The notes under the pieces were generated by a model. It searched no databases, was not told the DNA's origin, and was given only the letters and a program-made list of their open reading frames with translations. From NCBI GenBank assembly GCA_963772225.1, contig CAVYWD010000011.1, forward strand, positions 1,302,001 through 1,366,000: 64,000 bases of DNA. The letters are read 5' to 3'. Shown one piece after another: positions 1 to 9,424 of this stretch (the stretch's first letter is position 1; each line of letters begins with the position of its first letter). Position numbers and translations under genes: made by a program. This DNA is from CAVYWD01 sp963772225 (GTDB lineage Bacteria > Myxococcota > Myxococcia > Myxococcales > UBA5297).

Positions 1-1381
1 TGCGGTTGTCGAGGGCGAAAAGAATGGCGTACGAGAGGTAGAGGCCGAGGCCGATCTCGATGAGGGGAAGCGCGGTGAGGCGCCCGGTGTACTTCTTCTG
101 CTTCCAATCCGCTCGGGTAGCCCCCGCCTTGCCGACCACGCCGTGCTTGGGCGTGCGCGCAAACCCCGACTGCTGGTTGAGCAGCGCCTCCAACACCGCC
201 TTGGCGTTGTTGACCGAGAGCCCGATGCCCAGGGACATGATGAACGGCAGGTACTTGAGCCGGCCCCACCAGCTCTGGCCCACCTCGCGCTGGCTCGCCA
301 CGAAGAAGGCGCAGACCGAGGCCGTGGCCATGATGAAGAACGGGAAATCGAGGAGCAGGAAGCCGTACCAACCGTGCTTGTACCGGATGACCATGGAGAC
401 CGGCATCAGGAGCGACAGCACGACCATCAGCGGGTAGGCCACGTTGTTGGAGAGGTGGAAGAAGGCCTCCTGCTTGACGTGGAACGGCAGGCTCGACTTG
501 AGGATGGTGGGCAGGAGCTTGCGCGCGGTCTGAATGGAGCCCTTGGCCCAGCGGTGCTGCTGGCCCTTGAAGGCGTTCATGTCGACCGGGATTTCCGCGG
601 GGGAGACCACGTCGTTCAGGAATACGAAGCGCCAGCCCTTGAGTTGAGCTCGGTAAGACAGGTCCAGGTCTTCGGTGAGCGTGTCGTGCTGCCAGTTGCC
701 TGCATCCTCGATGGTCTTGCGGCGCCAGATGCCGGCAGTGCCGTTGAAGTTGAAGAACCGCCCCGACCGGTTGCGGGCGGTGTGCTCGATCATGAAGTGG
801 CCGTCGAGGAAGATGGACTGCGCTTGCGTCAGCGCCGAGTACTCCCGGTTGATGTGGTCCCAGCGAACCTGGACCATGCCCACCCCGGAGTCGGCGAAGT
901 AGGGAACGGTCTTGTGCAGGAAGCCCGGCGACGCCACGAAGTCGGCGTCGAAGACGGCGATGAACTCGCCCTTGGCGCTCCTGAGACCCTCCTCCAGGGC
1001 GCCGGCCTTGAAGCCTCGGCGGTTCGTCCGGTGGATGTAGACGACGTCCACGCCTTCGGCCCGATGCCGCTCCGCGCAGGCCTTGGCGATGGCGCAGGTC
1101 TCGTCCGTGGAGTCGTCGAGGACCTGGATTTCCAGGAGCTCGCGCGGGTAGTCGATTTTGCAGACGGCGTCGACCAGGCGCTCCACCACGTACATCTCGT
1201 TGTAGATGGGCAGCTGGATGGTGACCTTGGGCAGCTCCGCGAGTCGACCCTTCGGCGTCGGCAGCTTGTACTTATACCGGTAGTACAGGTACGCCATGAA
1301 GTACCGATGGGAGCCGTACATCGACAGAACCACCAGCACTCCGAAGTAGAGCGCCAAGAGCAGTGACTCGACGAGCGTCAT
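1..1381 (-). CDS. Family 2 glycosyltransferase, cellulose synthase/CslA-like (3' end beyond window)
   Basis: Membrane-bound processive glycosyltransferase that probably polymerises or initiates an exopolysaccharide from a nucleotide sugar. The minus-strand frame starts at ATG 1381 and stays open to base 1, giving about 460 residues without a stop. An N-terminal hydrophobic segment (about residues 5-20) precedes the catalytic domain. The catalytic motifs are in order: DDSTDET, FDADF, TEDLDLSYRAQ and QQHRWAKG, the D, DxD, TED, Q(Q/R)RW series of GT2 synthases. Hydrophobic membrane segments follow. The TED/QQHRW pattern is closest to glucomannan-synthase-like and bacterial CslA-like enzymes, but substrate cannot be read from sequence. 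It is the last gene of the minus-strand series and is separated from ddl by about 370 bases, so it probably has its own promoter. Confidence 0.9.
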   Translation of the reverse strand, partial: MTLVESLLLALYFGVLVVLSMYGSHRYFMAYLYYRYKYKLPTPKGRLAELPKVTIQLPIYNEMYVVERLVDAVCKIDYPRELLEIQVLDDSTDETCAIAKACAERHRAEGVDVVYIHRTNRRGFKAGALEEGLRSAKGEFIAVFDADFVASPGFLHKTVPYFADSGVGMVQVRWDHINREYSALTQAQSIFLDGHFMIEHTARNRSGRFFNFNGTAGIWRRKTIEDAGNWQHDTLTEDLDLSYRAQLKGWRFVFLNDVVSPAEIPVDMNAFKGQQHRWAKGSIQTARKLLPTILKSSLPFHVKQEAFFHLSNNVAYPLMVVLSLLMPVSMVIRYKHGWYGFLLLDFPFFIMATASVCAFFVASQREVGQSWWGRLKYLPFIMSLGIGLSVNNAKAVLEALLNQQSGFARTPKHGVVGKAGATRADWKQKKYTGRLTALPLIEIGLGLYLSYAILFALDNR

Positions 1382-1751
1382 CGTGTTCCTGACCTTCCGT
1401 CAGCCAGATGGCCTGCCCTCCGGGGAGCGGGCCAACAGCCAGGTCCGCGACCGACCGCCTGGTCGGCGCGTTGCGGAATAACTCCGGCAAAAAAGCGCGG
1501 CGACTATAGGGCAGGCAGCCAAGCGACGCAATCAAAACACTTCCCGTCGCACCGAGGCGTAAGGCCTTGACATTCCTAGGTAAAAAACGGGACTGTTCGA
1601 CGGAGGCCACGCGCAGCGACCCTGGGCCGCTCGGCGCGCTCCCGGAAACTTCACTTGCAGTGCTGGCTCAAGAGGCTCTCAGTGGCATTCAAGGCGGGTC
1701 GTGCGCCGACCCGACGGGGCGTGGCCAGGGAGCGACGGCCCTGAGGAGCCA
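1382..1751. other. Intergenic region between ddl and the glycosyltransferase
   Basis: These 370 bases hold no convincing gene. They should contain the promoter of the glycosyltransferase (read to the left). A TATAGT stretch on the minus strand near 1507 could be a -10 element, but I found no -35 at a normal distance. Confidence 0.4.
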
Positions 1752-2744
1752 TCAGCCCGCGGCGCGCGTTCGCGTCGCCGGCGCTCCCCCGACGCTCTCG
1801 AGGGCCGCGACTTCGTCGGCAAGAGCCGCCGGCCCGCCCGCCAGCTCGGCTCGGTCGAGAATGGCCTCGACGAGCTCCTCGAAAGAGAGCCCGGCGGCCT
1901 CGGCAATCTTCGGGAACAGGCTCGTCGGCGTCATCCCGGGAAGGGTGTTGAGCTCCAGGACGAGGTCGTTGTCGGAGTCCGACGAGATGAGGTCCACCCG
2001 GCTGTAGCCACGGCAGCCGAGCGCCTGGTGCGCCGCCAGGGCCAGCGCCTCGATGTTGGCCAGCCGCGTGTCCGAGAGCCGGGGCGGCAGATAAAAGCAG
2101 CTCCCTCCCCGGTACTTGCCTTCGAAGTCGAACACCTCGCGCGGCGGCGCGATCTCACAGGAGCCGAGCGCGCGGTCGCCGAGGATCGCGACGGTGACCT
2201 CGCGGCCTCGGACGAAGCGCTCGACCAGCGCCAAGCCCCCGAATCGACAGGCCTCGCGGAGCGCGGGGAGGAGCTCGCCGGGCTCGCGCACCACCGAGAC
2301 CCCGCACGACGACCCCGAGCAGGCCGGCTTTACGACCGCCGGATAGCCCAGGTCGCCGTGGAGCTGAAGGGCCGAGTCGAGCTGGTCGATCGACGCCGTG
2401 TAGCTGGCCGGCGTGGAGATGTTGTGAAAGCGCAGGACCTTCTTCGCCATGGGCTTGTCCATGCACAGCGCGCTGGCGAGCACGCCGGAGCCGGTGTACG
2501 GCAGCCCCAGGACCTCGAGGAGGCCCTGAACCTTGCCGTCCTCGCCCATTCGACCGTGCAGCGCCAGGAAGGCGGCGTCGACGGGAGCGGCTCGAAGCGC
2601 GTCGAAGAGACCGGGGCCTGCGGTGACCCGGTGAACCTTGCGGCCCAGGCGCTCCAACGCCTTGGCCACGGCTTCTCCGGTGCTCAGAGAGATCTCGCGC
2701 TCTTCACCCCATCCCCCCATCAACACTGCGACGCGGCGAACCAT
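1752..2744 (-). CDS. ddl: D-alanine--D-alanine ligase
   Basis: Cytoplasmic ATP-grasp ligase joining two D-alanines for the peptidoglycan stem peptide (330 residues, a normal length). The start is ATG 2744 because a GAGGAG ribosome site lies just upstream and the family N-terminus (RRVAVLMGGWGEEREISL) begins there. The open frame extends further upstream but that part is Arg-rich and unlike the family. Visible family motifs are LHGRMGEDG, GLPYTGSG, the ATP-binding PAVVKPACSGSSCGV and the C-terminal ELNTLPGMTPTS. It follows ftsEX, envC-like, ctpA-like and PEGA genes on the same strand, so it belongs to a cell-wall neighbourhood, although a 190-base gap separates it from the small lipoprotein gene. 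No missing residues were noticed. Confidence 0.95.
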   Translation of the reverse strand: MVRRVAVLMGGWGEEREISLSTGEAVAKALERLGRKVHRVTAGPGLFDALRAAPVDAAFLALHGRMGEDGKVQGLLEVLGLPYTGSGVLASALCMDKPMAKKVLRFHNISTPASYTASIDQLDSALQLHGDLGYPAVVKPACSGSSCGVSVVREPGELLPALREACRFGGLALVERFVRGREVTVAILGDRALGSCEIAPPREVFDFEGKYRGGSCFYLPPRLSDTRLANIEALALAAHQALGCRGYSRVDLISSDSDNDLVLELNTLPGMTPTSLFPKIAEAAGLSFEELVEAILDRAELAGGPAALADEVAALESVGGAPATRTRAAG

Positions 2745-2938
2745 CGTGGGCGGCTCCTCGGCGAACTGGCCGTGACACTTCGAGGCGGAGCTGCATAGCA
2801 CAGCGGATGCCACGGCGGTGGCCCGAGCGGGCCTCGCCAAAATCGGGAGAGCGAGCGCCCGATGCGCGGTCGCCAAGCCGCACCGGCGGCGTCCCGTCGG
2901 CCGCAGGTGCCCCGCGAGAACGACTCGGGACGAAGGGA

Positions 2939-3190
2939 CTAGTGGGCGTCGGAGGAGAGGCCGCCGTCCGAAGGGACCCCGCCGTCCGAAGGGACCCCGC
3001 CGTCCGAAGGGACCCCGCCGTCTGGAGCGGAGTGGACGCAGAAGCCGGTGGAGTCGCAGACGTAGCCGTCGAGGCAGGCGCCGCCGCTTTCGCACGGCTT
3101 GCCCTCAGGGTCGAAGCTCACGAGGAGAGAGCAGCCGCAGGTCAGGGCGAGCAGCACACACAAGATTCGAAGGGCGAAGGGCGTCGTCAT
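2939..3190 (-). CDS. Small Cys-rich lipoprotein with DGGVPS repeats
   Basis: An 83-residue secreted protein of unknown function. Residues 7-20 form a short hydrophobic signal sequence ending in Cys residues (LALTCGC), consistent with a lipoprotein or other exported protein. The middle has a Cys-rich motif (EGKPCESGGACLDGYVC) resembling the small disulphide motifs of myxobacterial surface lipoproteins. The C-terminus is a low-complexity tail of three DGGVPS units plus a degenerate one, encoded by an 18-base tandem DNA repeat. ATG 3190 lies 8 bases after the PEGA gene stop, so the two are probably co-translated. Confidence 0.75.
   Translation of the reverse strand: MTTPFALRILCVLLALTCGCSLLVSFDPEGKPCESGGACLDGYVCDSTGFCVHSAPDGGVPSDGGVPSDGGVPSDGGLSSDAH
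2963..3016. repeat. 18-base tandem repeat, three exact copies
   Basis: Unit GCCGTCCGAAGGGACCCC occurs three times without a mismatch (2963-2980, 2981-2998, 2999-3016), and a diverged fourth unit follows. It lies inside the small lipoprotein gene and encodes DGGVPS in the minus-strand frame. Copy number could vary between strains without shifting frame. Confidence 0.95.
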
Positions 3191-3198
3191 GGGATGAG

Positions 3199-4771
3199 TC
3201 ACCGGTCGTCTCGCAAGTCGTCGTGGTCGTCGGACTTGGGGACCCGCTCCGGGTCGGAGCTCTTGGAGGCGGGCGCGGCCTTCGCGCCGTACTGCTTCGC
3301 GTCTTCGTCGTCGCGAGAGCGGACGCCGGCGACCGACTTCCTCTCCTCGAGGTTCGGGTTCGCCTCGTCCGCACCGGCGTAGCCTCGCCCGGTGACCGCC
3401 AGGAAGGTGCCCGTGCCTCCGAAGATGAGCGCCGCGAGGAAGCTCAAGTCGGCCCCCAGCGCGTTGTGCCGACCGCTGTTTTCCAGGGCCGGGTAGAGGG
3501 GCGAGGTCTGCGGATAGGCGCTCGTCTGGTAGTGATTCGCGTCGGTGCGGGCGGCGACACCGAAGAGCGTGCCCACCACCGCCGCGCCCACCCCGAGCCC
3601 GAGCAGCGCGAAGCCGGTGTAGCGCGAGGTCCACTCGAAGCCGCCGCCGGTGGTCGCTTTGCCGCGCGGCAGGTCTCTGGCGAGAAGGCGCTCGAGCAGG
3701 CTGTCGGCCGCCGATTGGAAGCGCACCTCCTCGTCCGGCAGCGGCTCGTCCGCGTACGCCAGCTCGTGGCCGTCCGCCACGTCGATGCGCGCCGCCAGGA
3801 CCTTGAGCTCTTTGGACCGGGAGCTGACGGCCATGAGGAGCACCTGCGATGCGCCGAGCTTTTGCCCGAGCTCGCGCACGGCGCGATTGCGCCCCTCGCC
3901 GCGCAAATCCGCGCGGACCCGCGCCGCGGCTTGGCTCAGGACCTGGAGCTTCGACGCCGGCTGGAGCATGAGGCTGTCGGCAACGCCCACGCCCGGATGG
4001 ACGCGCTGCTGCAGCCGCTCGTACCCAGGCGCGATGGCCGTGAGCAGGTGGTCGCCCGGGGACAGGTTCCTGAGCTCCAGCGGCGTCACGCCGCGGTACG
4101 CGCCGTCGAGGTAGATGCGCGCGGGCACCGGACGGCTCTGGACGTCGAGCGGCTGGTTGCTCGTCCTGGCCATCTCGTCGCGCTGCCGCCGCACCTGAGC
4201 CAGGAAATCGGGCGCGAACAGGTTGGGGTCGAAGGCGGTCCTCCAATCCATCGTCAGCAGCTGGGGGATCTCGGCGAAGGCCTGCTTGTGCTCGGCATTG
4301 GCGATGAGCGAGGCGATTCTTGAGGACCCAGGCTTTGACGAGGGTGTCGAAGCGGGCGGTCAAGTCCGACTTTTCGAATTGTTCAATGGCCCGGCTACAG
4401 GCGTCGGCAGCCCGACCGACGTCGAGGTCGTCGTAGGCCTTCCGGGCCGCCTGGAGGTCGGCATCGCCCTGGCGCGCGTGCTGGGCGCGGGCCGCGGCGT
4501 TCTCGGGGTCGAGGGCGTCGCCGACGTCGAGCACCTCGTGGCGGGCGAGCCTCTTCGCGACCTGCTCTCCGGCGCTCGCGAGGCGGGCCGCGGCGGGGAG
4601 CGCGGCTTCGTCCAGCGGGAACGCGACCACCGCCAGCTTCGCGGGCGCGCTCGCGGGCAGCGGCTCGGCCGCGAACGCCCGCGCGCTCAGGAGAACGGGC
4701 GGGAGCGCGAGCTGGCACGAGAGCGCGGCGGCGAGCGCTCGGGCAGGAAGGCTCTTGGAGGGAAAGTGCAT
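3199..4771 (-). CDS. PEGA-domain exported protein (one-base frameshift near 4317)
   Basis: Envelope protein starting at ATG 4771, 9 bases after the ctpA-like stop. The N-terminus has a signal peptide (residues about 10-35, cut near AFAAEP) and an Ala-rich region. The frame is lost at 4315-4319 (GATTC). Removing one base there gives a continuous reading (KIASLIANAEHK) into the downstream frame, which ends at 3199. The second half has a PEGA motif (IYLDGAYRGVTPLELRNL), typically found in surface proteins, a probable transmembrane segment (GLGVGAAVVGTLFGVAA) and a charged tail. The N-terminal part looks like the regulator/receptor proteins common in myxobacteria. The shift is probably a sequence error; repaired length is about 523 residues. 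Confidence 0.75.
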
Positions 4772-4780
4772 GGGGGTCCG

Positions 4781-6157
4781 TCAGGGCGCGCGCGCCGCCT
4801 TGCCGGGCGGCGGAGAGGGGGCGTTGGCCTTGAAGATCTGCCAGGTGCGCAGATAGTCCAACGCGGTCTTGAGCAGGTAGTCGTCGCCGGGCGCGCGAAC
4901 CTCGGCCGTGCGCGCCGACACGGCGGCGTCCTTGGCGGACGCGGGCGCCGGCGCAGCGACCTTCGGCTCCGCGGCGTCGTTCCTGAAATGGTTGCGAAGG
5001 TCCACCTCGCGAACGGCGCCCTCGTCGCCCGGCTCGCGCACCACGACGTCCGGGGTGATGCCCTTCTCCTGGATGCTGCGCCCTTTGGGCGTGTAGTAGC
5101 GCGCGATGGTCAGCTTGAGCCCGCTGCCGTCGTCGAGCTCGATGAGCGTCTGCACGCTCCCCTTCCCGAAGGTCTGCGCGCCCATGACGACCGCGCGCCC
5201 GTGGTCCTGGAGGGCGCCCGCGACGATCTCCGAGGCGGACGCGGAGCCTCCGTTGACCAGGGCGATCATCGGATAGGGGGGCTCGGTGTCGCGGTCGTGG
5301 CTCTTCTCCTCTTCGACGTGCTTTCCGCCGCGCCCCTTGGTGCTGACGATGGTGAGCCCGCCGGGCAGGAAGCGGTCAGAGACGCGCACCGCCTGGTCCA
5401 AGAGGCCGCCCGGGTTGTTGCGCAGGTCGAGCACCAGCCCCCGGAGCTCGGCCTTGTTCTGGGCCCGAAGCTCGTCGAGGGTCCGCTTCAAGTAGCGGTC
5501 GGTGTGCTCCTGGAAGCTCTTGATCCGCACGTAGCCGTAGCCGTCGTAGAGCCGCCCCTCGACCGCGACGATGCGGATGTGGTCGCGGACGATGACGATG
5601 TCGCGCGGCTCGGCGAAGCCTTCCCGCAGGATGGTCAAGACCACCTTGGTCCCCGCCGGCCCGCGCATCTTCGCGATGGCCCCGACGACGTCGACGTCGG
5701 TCGCCGACTCGCCATCAATCTTGAGAATGACGTCGCCGGCGCGGACGCCGGCGCGGAACGCCGGCGTGTCGTCGATGGGCGTGACCACCACCAAAGACTC
5801 GCTGCGCGCGCCGTTCTTGACTTGGACCTTGGAGGTGATCTCGATGCCCAGGCCCCCGAACTCGCCGGTCGTGTCGATCTTCATGTCCTTGAAGACCTCG
5901 GGGGGCATGAAGAGCGTATGGGGGTCGAGCGTGCTCACCATGCCTTTGATGGCGCCCTGGATGAGCTGCTTCTCGCTCACCTCCTCCACGTAGCTGTTCT
6001 GGACGTGCGACAGCACGCGGGCGAACAGGTCGAGTTGGCGGTAGGCGCCGCCGGGTTCGCGGGCGGCGAAGACCGCGCGATCGGCGGCCATGCCACCGAG
6101 AAAAGCGAAGGGCGCGAGCAGCAGGGCGAGGCGCAGCGTCGAGCGGGGGCGAGTCAC
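4781..6157 (-). CDS. C-terminal processing protease, S41 family (CtpA-like)
   Basis: Periplasmic serine protease with PDZ domain (458 residues). The start is GTG 6157, just before a signal-anchor (RLALLLAPFAFLGGMAADR). Order: N-terminal helical part, PDZ (about residues 95-170, GLGIEITSKVQVKNG to AGDVILKIDGES), then the S41 fold. The catalytic Ser is in GGSASASEIVAGAL near residue 305 and the Lys in QTFGKGSVQTL. The C-terminal tail is Ala/Pro-rich. Proteases of this family trim cell-wall hydrolases and other periplasmic proteins. Its position directly after ftsEX and an EnvC-like activator fits a role in controlling septal peptidoglycan hydrolysis, which is inference. It is followed after 9 bases by the PEGA protein. 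Confidence 0.93.
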   Translation of the reverse strand: MTRPRSTLRLALLLAPFAFLGGMAADRAVFAAREPGGAYRQLDLFARVLSHVQNSYVEEVSEKQLIQGAIKGMVSTLDPHTLFMPPEVFKDMKIDTTGEFGGLGIEITSKVQVKNGARSESLVVVTPIDDTPAFRAGVRAGDVILKIDGESATDVDVVGAIAKMRGPAGTKVVLTILREGFAEPRDIVIVRDHIRIVAVEGRLYDGYGYVRIKSFQEHTDRYLKRTLDELRAQNKAELRGLVLDLRNNPGGLLDQAVRVSDRFLPGGLTIVSTKGRGGKHVEEEKSHDRDTEPPYPMIALVNGGSASASEIVAGALQDHGRAVVMGAQTFGKGSVQTLIELDDGSGLKLTIARYYTPKGRSIQEKGITPDVVVREPGDEGAVREVDLRNHFRNDAAEPKVAAPAPASAKDAAVSARTAEVRAPGDDYLLKTALDYLRTWQIFKANAPSPPPGKAARAP

Positions 6158-6298
6158 GGCTTTTTGCCAGTCCTCGTTCAGAGCGGGGGCGCGCCGCGCG
6201 AGAGGCGCGGCGCCAATGCGGCCGGACCGCTGGAGTCGGCTTGAAGTCGACGGCCGGCGCGCGCGAGCAAGCTTAGCACCGAACGCGCCGAGCAAGGT

Positions 6299-6332
6299 TT
6301 TCACGAGCGGCGCCGTTTCACGAGCGGCGCCG
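6299..6332. repeat. 17-base direct tandem repeat upstream of the ctpA-like gene
   Basis: TTTCACGAGCGGCGCCG is present twice head to tail (6299-6315 and 6316-6332) in the 229-base gap upstream of the protease start. Each copy contains the palindrome CGGCGCCG. It could be an operator or only a slippage duplication. Confidence 0.7.
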
Positions 6333-6386
6333 ATCGAGGAACACCGACTCGGCTTCCCGGCGGCTTCGAAGCTGAATCGGCGCATC

Positions 6387-7604
6387 TCAATGGGCGCCGC
6401 CCTCGCCGCTCGCGGGCGGCGGTCCCAGCCAAGGCTTGGGGTCGACCGGCTTTCCCTTCTCGCGCAGCTCGAAATAGAGGTAGGCGCCCTTGATCGACCC
6501 GGTGTCGCCCACGGCCCCAAGCGCCTCGCCCTCGGCCACCGCGTCGCCCACCGCCTTGTCCATAGAGCTCAGGTGCGCGTAGAGCGTGTGGTAGCCCCCA
6601 CCGTGGTCCACGATGACGAGACTCCCGTAGCCGCGGAAAGGGCCGGCGTGCACGACCTTGCCGGGAGCCACGGCCACCACCGGAGAGCCCTGCGGCGCCC
6701 GGAGGTCGATGCCCTTCTGATAAGTCGTGGTGTTGAATTTGGGGTTCACGACCTGGCCAAAGCCGACCTCCAGGATGCCGGCCGCGGGGTAGCGCAGCTT
6801 GCCGCGCCGGCGCGCGAAGCGGATGGCCGAGCCCACGCTCTGTGCGGGGAGGCCGTTCACCAGGGCGGTGAGCTTGGCCTGCGTCTGGTAGAGCTCGTCG
6901 AGCGCCTTCTCCCGCAGCCCCTGCTCCGCGAGCAGCGAGGCGTGGAGCGCGGCGAGCTCTCCCGCGTGGGACTGGGCCCGCTCGCGCCGCTCCCTGGCCT
7001 GGGCCTCGCGCTGCGCCTGCTCGCGTCGGCGCTCCTCGAGCTGGTAGGTCCGCGCGGCGAGCTCCTCGAGCGCCCGGCGCGCGCCCCCGAGCAGCTTCAG
7101 GTCGGATTCGAGGAGTTGCTCCAGGGCCCGCCGCCGCCGCAGGAGGTCGCCGATGCTGGGCGCGGACAGGAGGAGGTCCGCCCGCTGCGCCCGGCCGAGC
7201 CGGTACCGCGCGCGCAGCCTCGGCCCGAGCAGGTCGAGCTGGGCGACGAGCCCCTCGCGAGCGGCGCTCTCCTCCTTTTGCGCCGACCGCACCCGCGCCG
7301 CCGAGGCGCGCGCCTCGGCCTCGGCCTGGGCGGCGGCGGCGCGCAGCGCCTGGACGTCGTCCTCGGCCACGGCCAGCGCCTCGAGGACAGAGCTCGCCTG
7401 GTCGCGCAACCGGTTGAGCGCCTCCTCGTGCGCCTGGACGTCGCGCTCCAGCTTCCGCTCCTCCGGGTCCAGGCCCTGGGCGAGCGCGCGCCCGACGATG
7501 GACAGGGCGAGCGCGGCGACGAGGGCCGAGGGGAGCGTAGGCCGGCTCCGTCGGCCGGGAGCGGACGGACGAGGTCTTGAAACCGCGTCGGGTCGCCGCG
7601 CCAT
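6387..7604 (-). CDS. EnvC-like murein hydrolase activator with degenerate LytM domain
   Basis: A 405-residue exported protein: signal sequence (about residues 25-42), a long Ala/Arg/Glu-rich coiled coil (about 45-270), then a C-terminal LytM/M23 domain (about 285-400). In active M23 peptidases zinc is held by the H of HxGID, by D, and by HLH near the end. Here these read YQKGIDL and AYLYFEL, so the first His and both His of HLH are gone, while the YAHLS His remains. This is the EnvC pattern, in which the domain activates amidases instead of cutting. ATG 7604 shares its A with the ftsX stop (TGATG), so it is translationally coupled to ftsX, the known partner of EnvC. Confidence 0.9.
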   Translation of the reverse strand: MARRPDAVSRPRPSAPGRRSRPTLPSALVAALALSIVGRALAQGLDPEERKLERDVQAHEEALNRLRDQASSVLEALAVAEDDVQALRAAAAQAEAEARASAARVRSAQKEESAAREGLVAQLDLLGPRLRARYRLGRAQRADLLLSAPSIGDLLRRRRALEQLLESDLKLLGGARRALEELAARTYQLEERRREQAQREAQARERRERAQSHAGELAALHASLLAEQGLREKALDELYQTQAKLTALVNGLPAQSVGSAIRFARRRGKLRYPAAGILEVGFGQVVNPKFNTTTYQKGIDLRAPQGSPVVAVAPGKVVHAGPFRGYGSLVIVDHGGGYHTLYAHLSSMDKAVGDAVAEGEALGAVGDTGSIKGAYLYFELREKGKPVDPKPWLGPPPASGEGGAH

Positions 7605-8497
7605 CACACCCTCAGGAAGCGCCGGACCGCGAGCAAGCTGCCGACGAAGCCCAGGGCCGCGCCGGCGCCGAGCAGCTCCAGGAGCGCCCGGGCGTCGGCG
7701 AGCGCCGGCAGGGCGAGCCCCGAGAGCGCGAAGGCGAGCGCGGCCGCGAGCGGCGGCCCCAGGTGGCGCGCGACGGCGAAGAGGCCGGCCGCCGCCAGGC
7801 CGGCTCCCGCAGCGCCCTGGAGCACGCCTTCGATGAGGAAGGGCGCTTTGACGAACGCGTCGCTCGCGCCGACGAGCTTCTGGATCTCGATCTCCTCGCG
7901 GCGCGCGTAGATGGCGAGCTGAAGGGTGGCCGCGACCACGATGATCGCGCAGGCGAGCGCGATGAGGACCGCCAGCGCCCCGGCCCCTCGGGCGGCCTTC
8001 CCGAAAAGCTCCAGCCGCTCGATCCACTCGCGCCCGTACTCGACCGACGCGACGCCGGGCAGCGCCGAGGCGCGCGCGGCGAGCTCGGCGACCTGCGCCG
8101 CCGACCGCCGGCCCGCGGGAGGGCGCGCCTCGATGCTCGAAGGCAGCGGGTTCTTGGGCAGGTTCGAGAGGACGTCGCCGGCGTTGCCCAGCTCCGACCG
8201 GAGCCGCTCCAACGCCTGCTCGGCGGTGACGACCTCGGCAAAGCCGCCCTCCTCCGTCCGGAGGTGCTCGGCGAGGGCGCGCGCCGCGTCCGCCGAGACG
8301 TCGTCCTTGAGGTACAGGGTGAGCTCGACGTCGCGGCCCCAGGCGTCGAGCGCGCGCGAGCCCGCCTCGAGGGCGAAGCGCGCCAGGCTGGCGGCGAAGA
8401 GCGCCACGGCCACGGTGAGCGCGGCGACCGCGTGGACGAACGGGCTCGCCTTGAGGCCGGCGAGGGCGGCGCGCGTGAAGTAAAGCAGCCTGACCAA
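7604..8497 (-). CDS. ftsX: Cell division protein FtsX
   Basis: Permease-like subunit of the FtsEX complex (297 residues), which transmits ATP hydrolysis by FtsE across the inner membrane to periplasmic amidase activators. Features are a first membrane helix (HAVAALTVAVALFAASLA, about residues 21-38), a periplasmic loop with the family pattern (ELTLYLKDDVS, then GVASVEYGREWIERLE) and three C-terminal membrane helices. The ATP-binding partner ftsE lies 29 bases upstream and the EnvC-like gene overlaps its stop. Its sequence is complete. Confidence 0.93.
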   Translation of the reverse strand: MVRLLYFTRAALAGLKASPFVHAVAALTVAVALFAASLARFALEAGSRALDAWGRDVELTLYLKDDVSADAARALAEHLRTEEGGFAEVVTAEQALERLRSELGNAGDVLSNLPKNPLPSSIEARPPAGRRSAAQVAELAARASALPGVASVEYGREWIERLELFGKAARGAGALAVLIALACAIIVVAATLQLAIYARREEIEIQKLVGASDAFVKAPFLIEGVLQGAAGAGLAAAGLFAVARHLGPPLAAALAFALSGLALPALADARALLELLGAGAALGFVGSLLAVRRFLRV

Positions 8498-8526
8498 GTC
8501 GCTCTCGCTCCCTTCCCGACCTGCCT

Positions 8527-9208
<682 letters not shown>

Positions 9209-9424
9209 GTCGGGCTTGTCCGGGCTCGTCCTCATATCACGACCCGCGCGATTGCCGGGCGGTCGGGCGTCCGCGGGGGACCCTTCGCTCTTCACGCTGG
9301 CTGTCGAACGTCTATGCCCTGAGGTCAAGGGCTCGGACCGGACTCGCCTCCCCGAGGAGGCTGCTCGCGTGCTCTGCGGCATCCGGCGAGGCGCGCAGTC
9401 GCAAGCCCCGCGCTCGAGGTCGCG

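Noticed and set aside
1567..1572. TTGACA on the plus strand as a -35 promoter element
   Set aside because: No -10 at 16-18 bases, and no plus-strand gene follows.
4300..4330. Programmed ribosomal frameshifting in the PEGA, ftsE and kinase genes
   Set aside because: No slippery sequence or stimulatory structure is shared; the common feature is GANTC on either strand, which points to sequencing or DNA-level causes.
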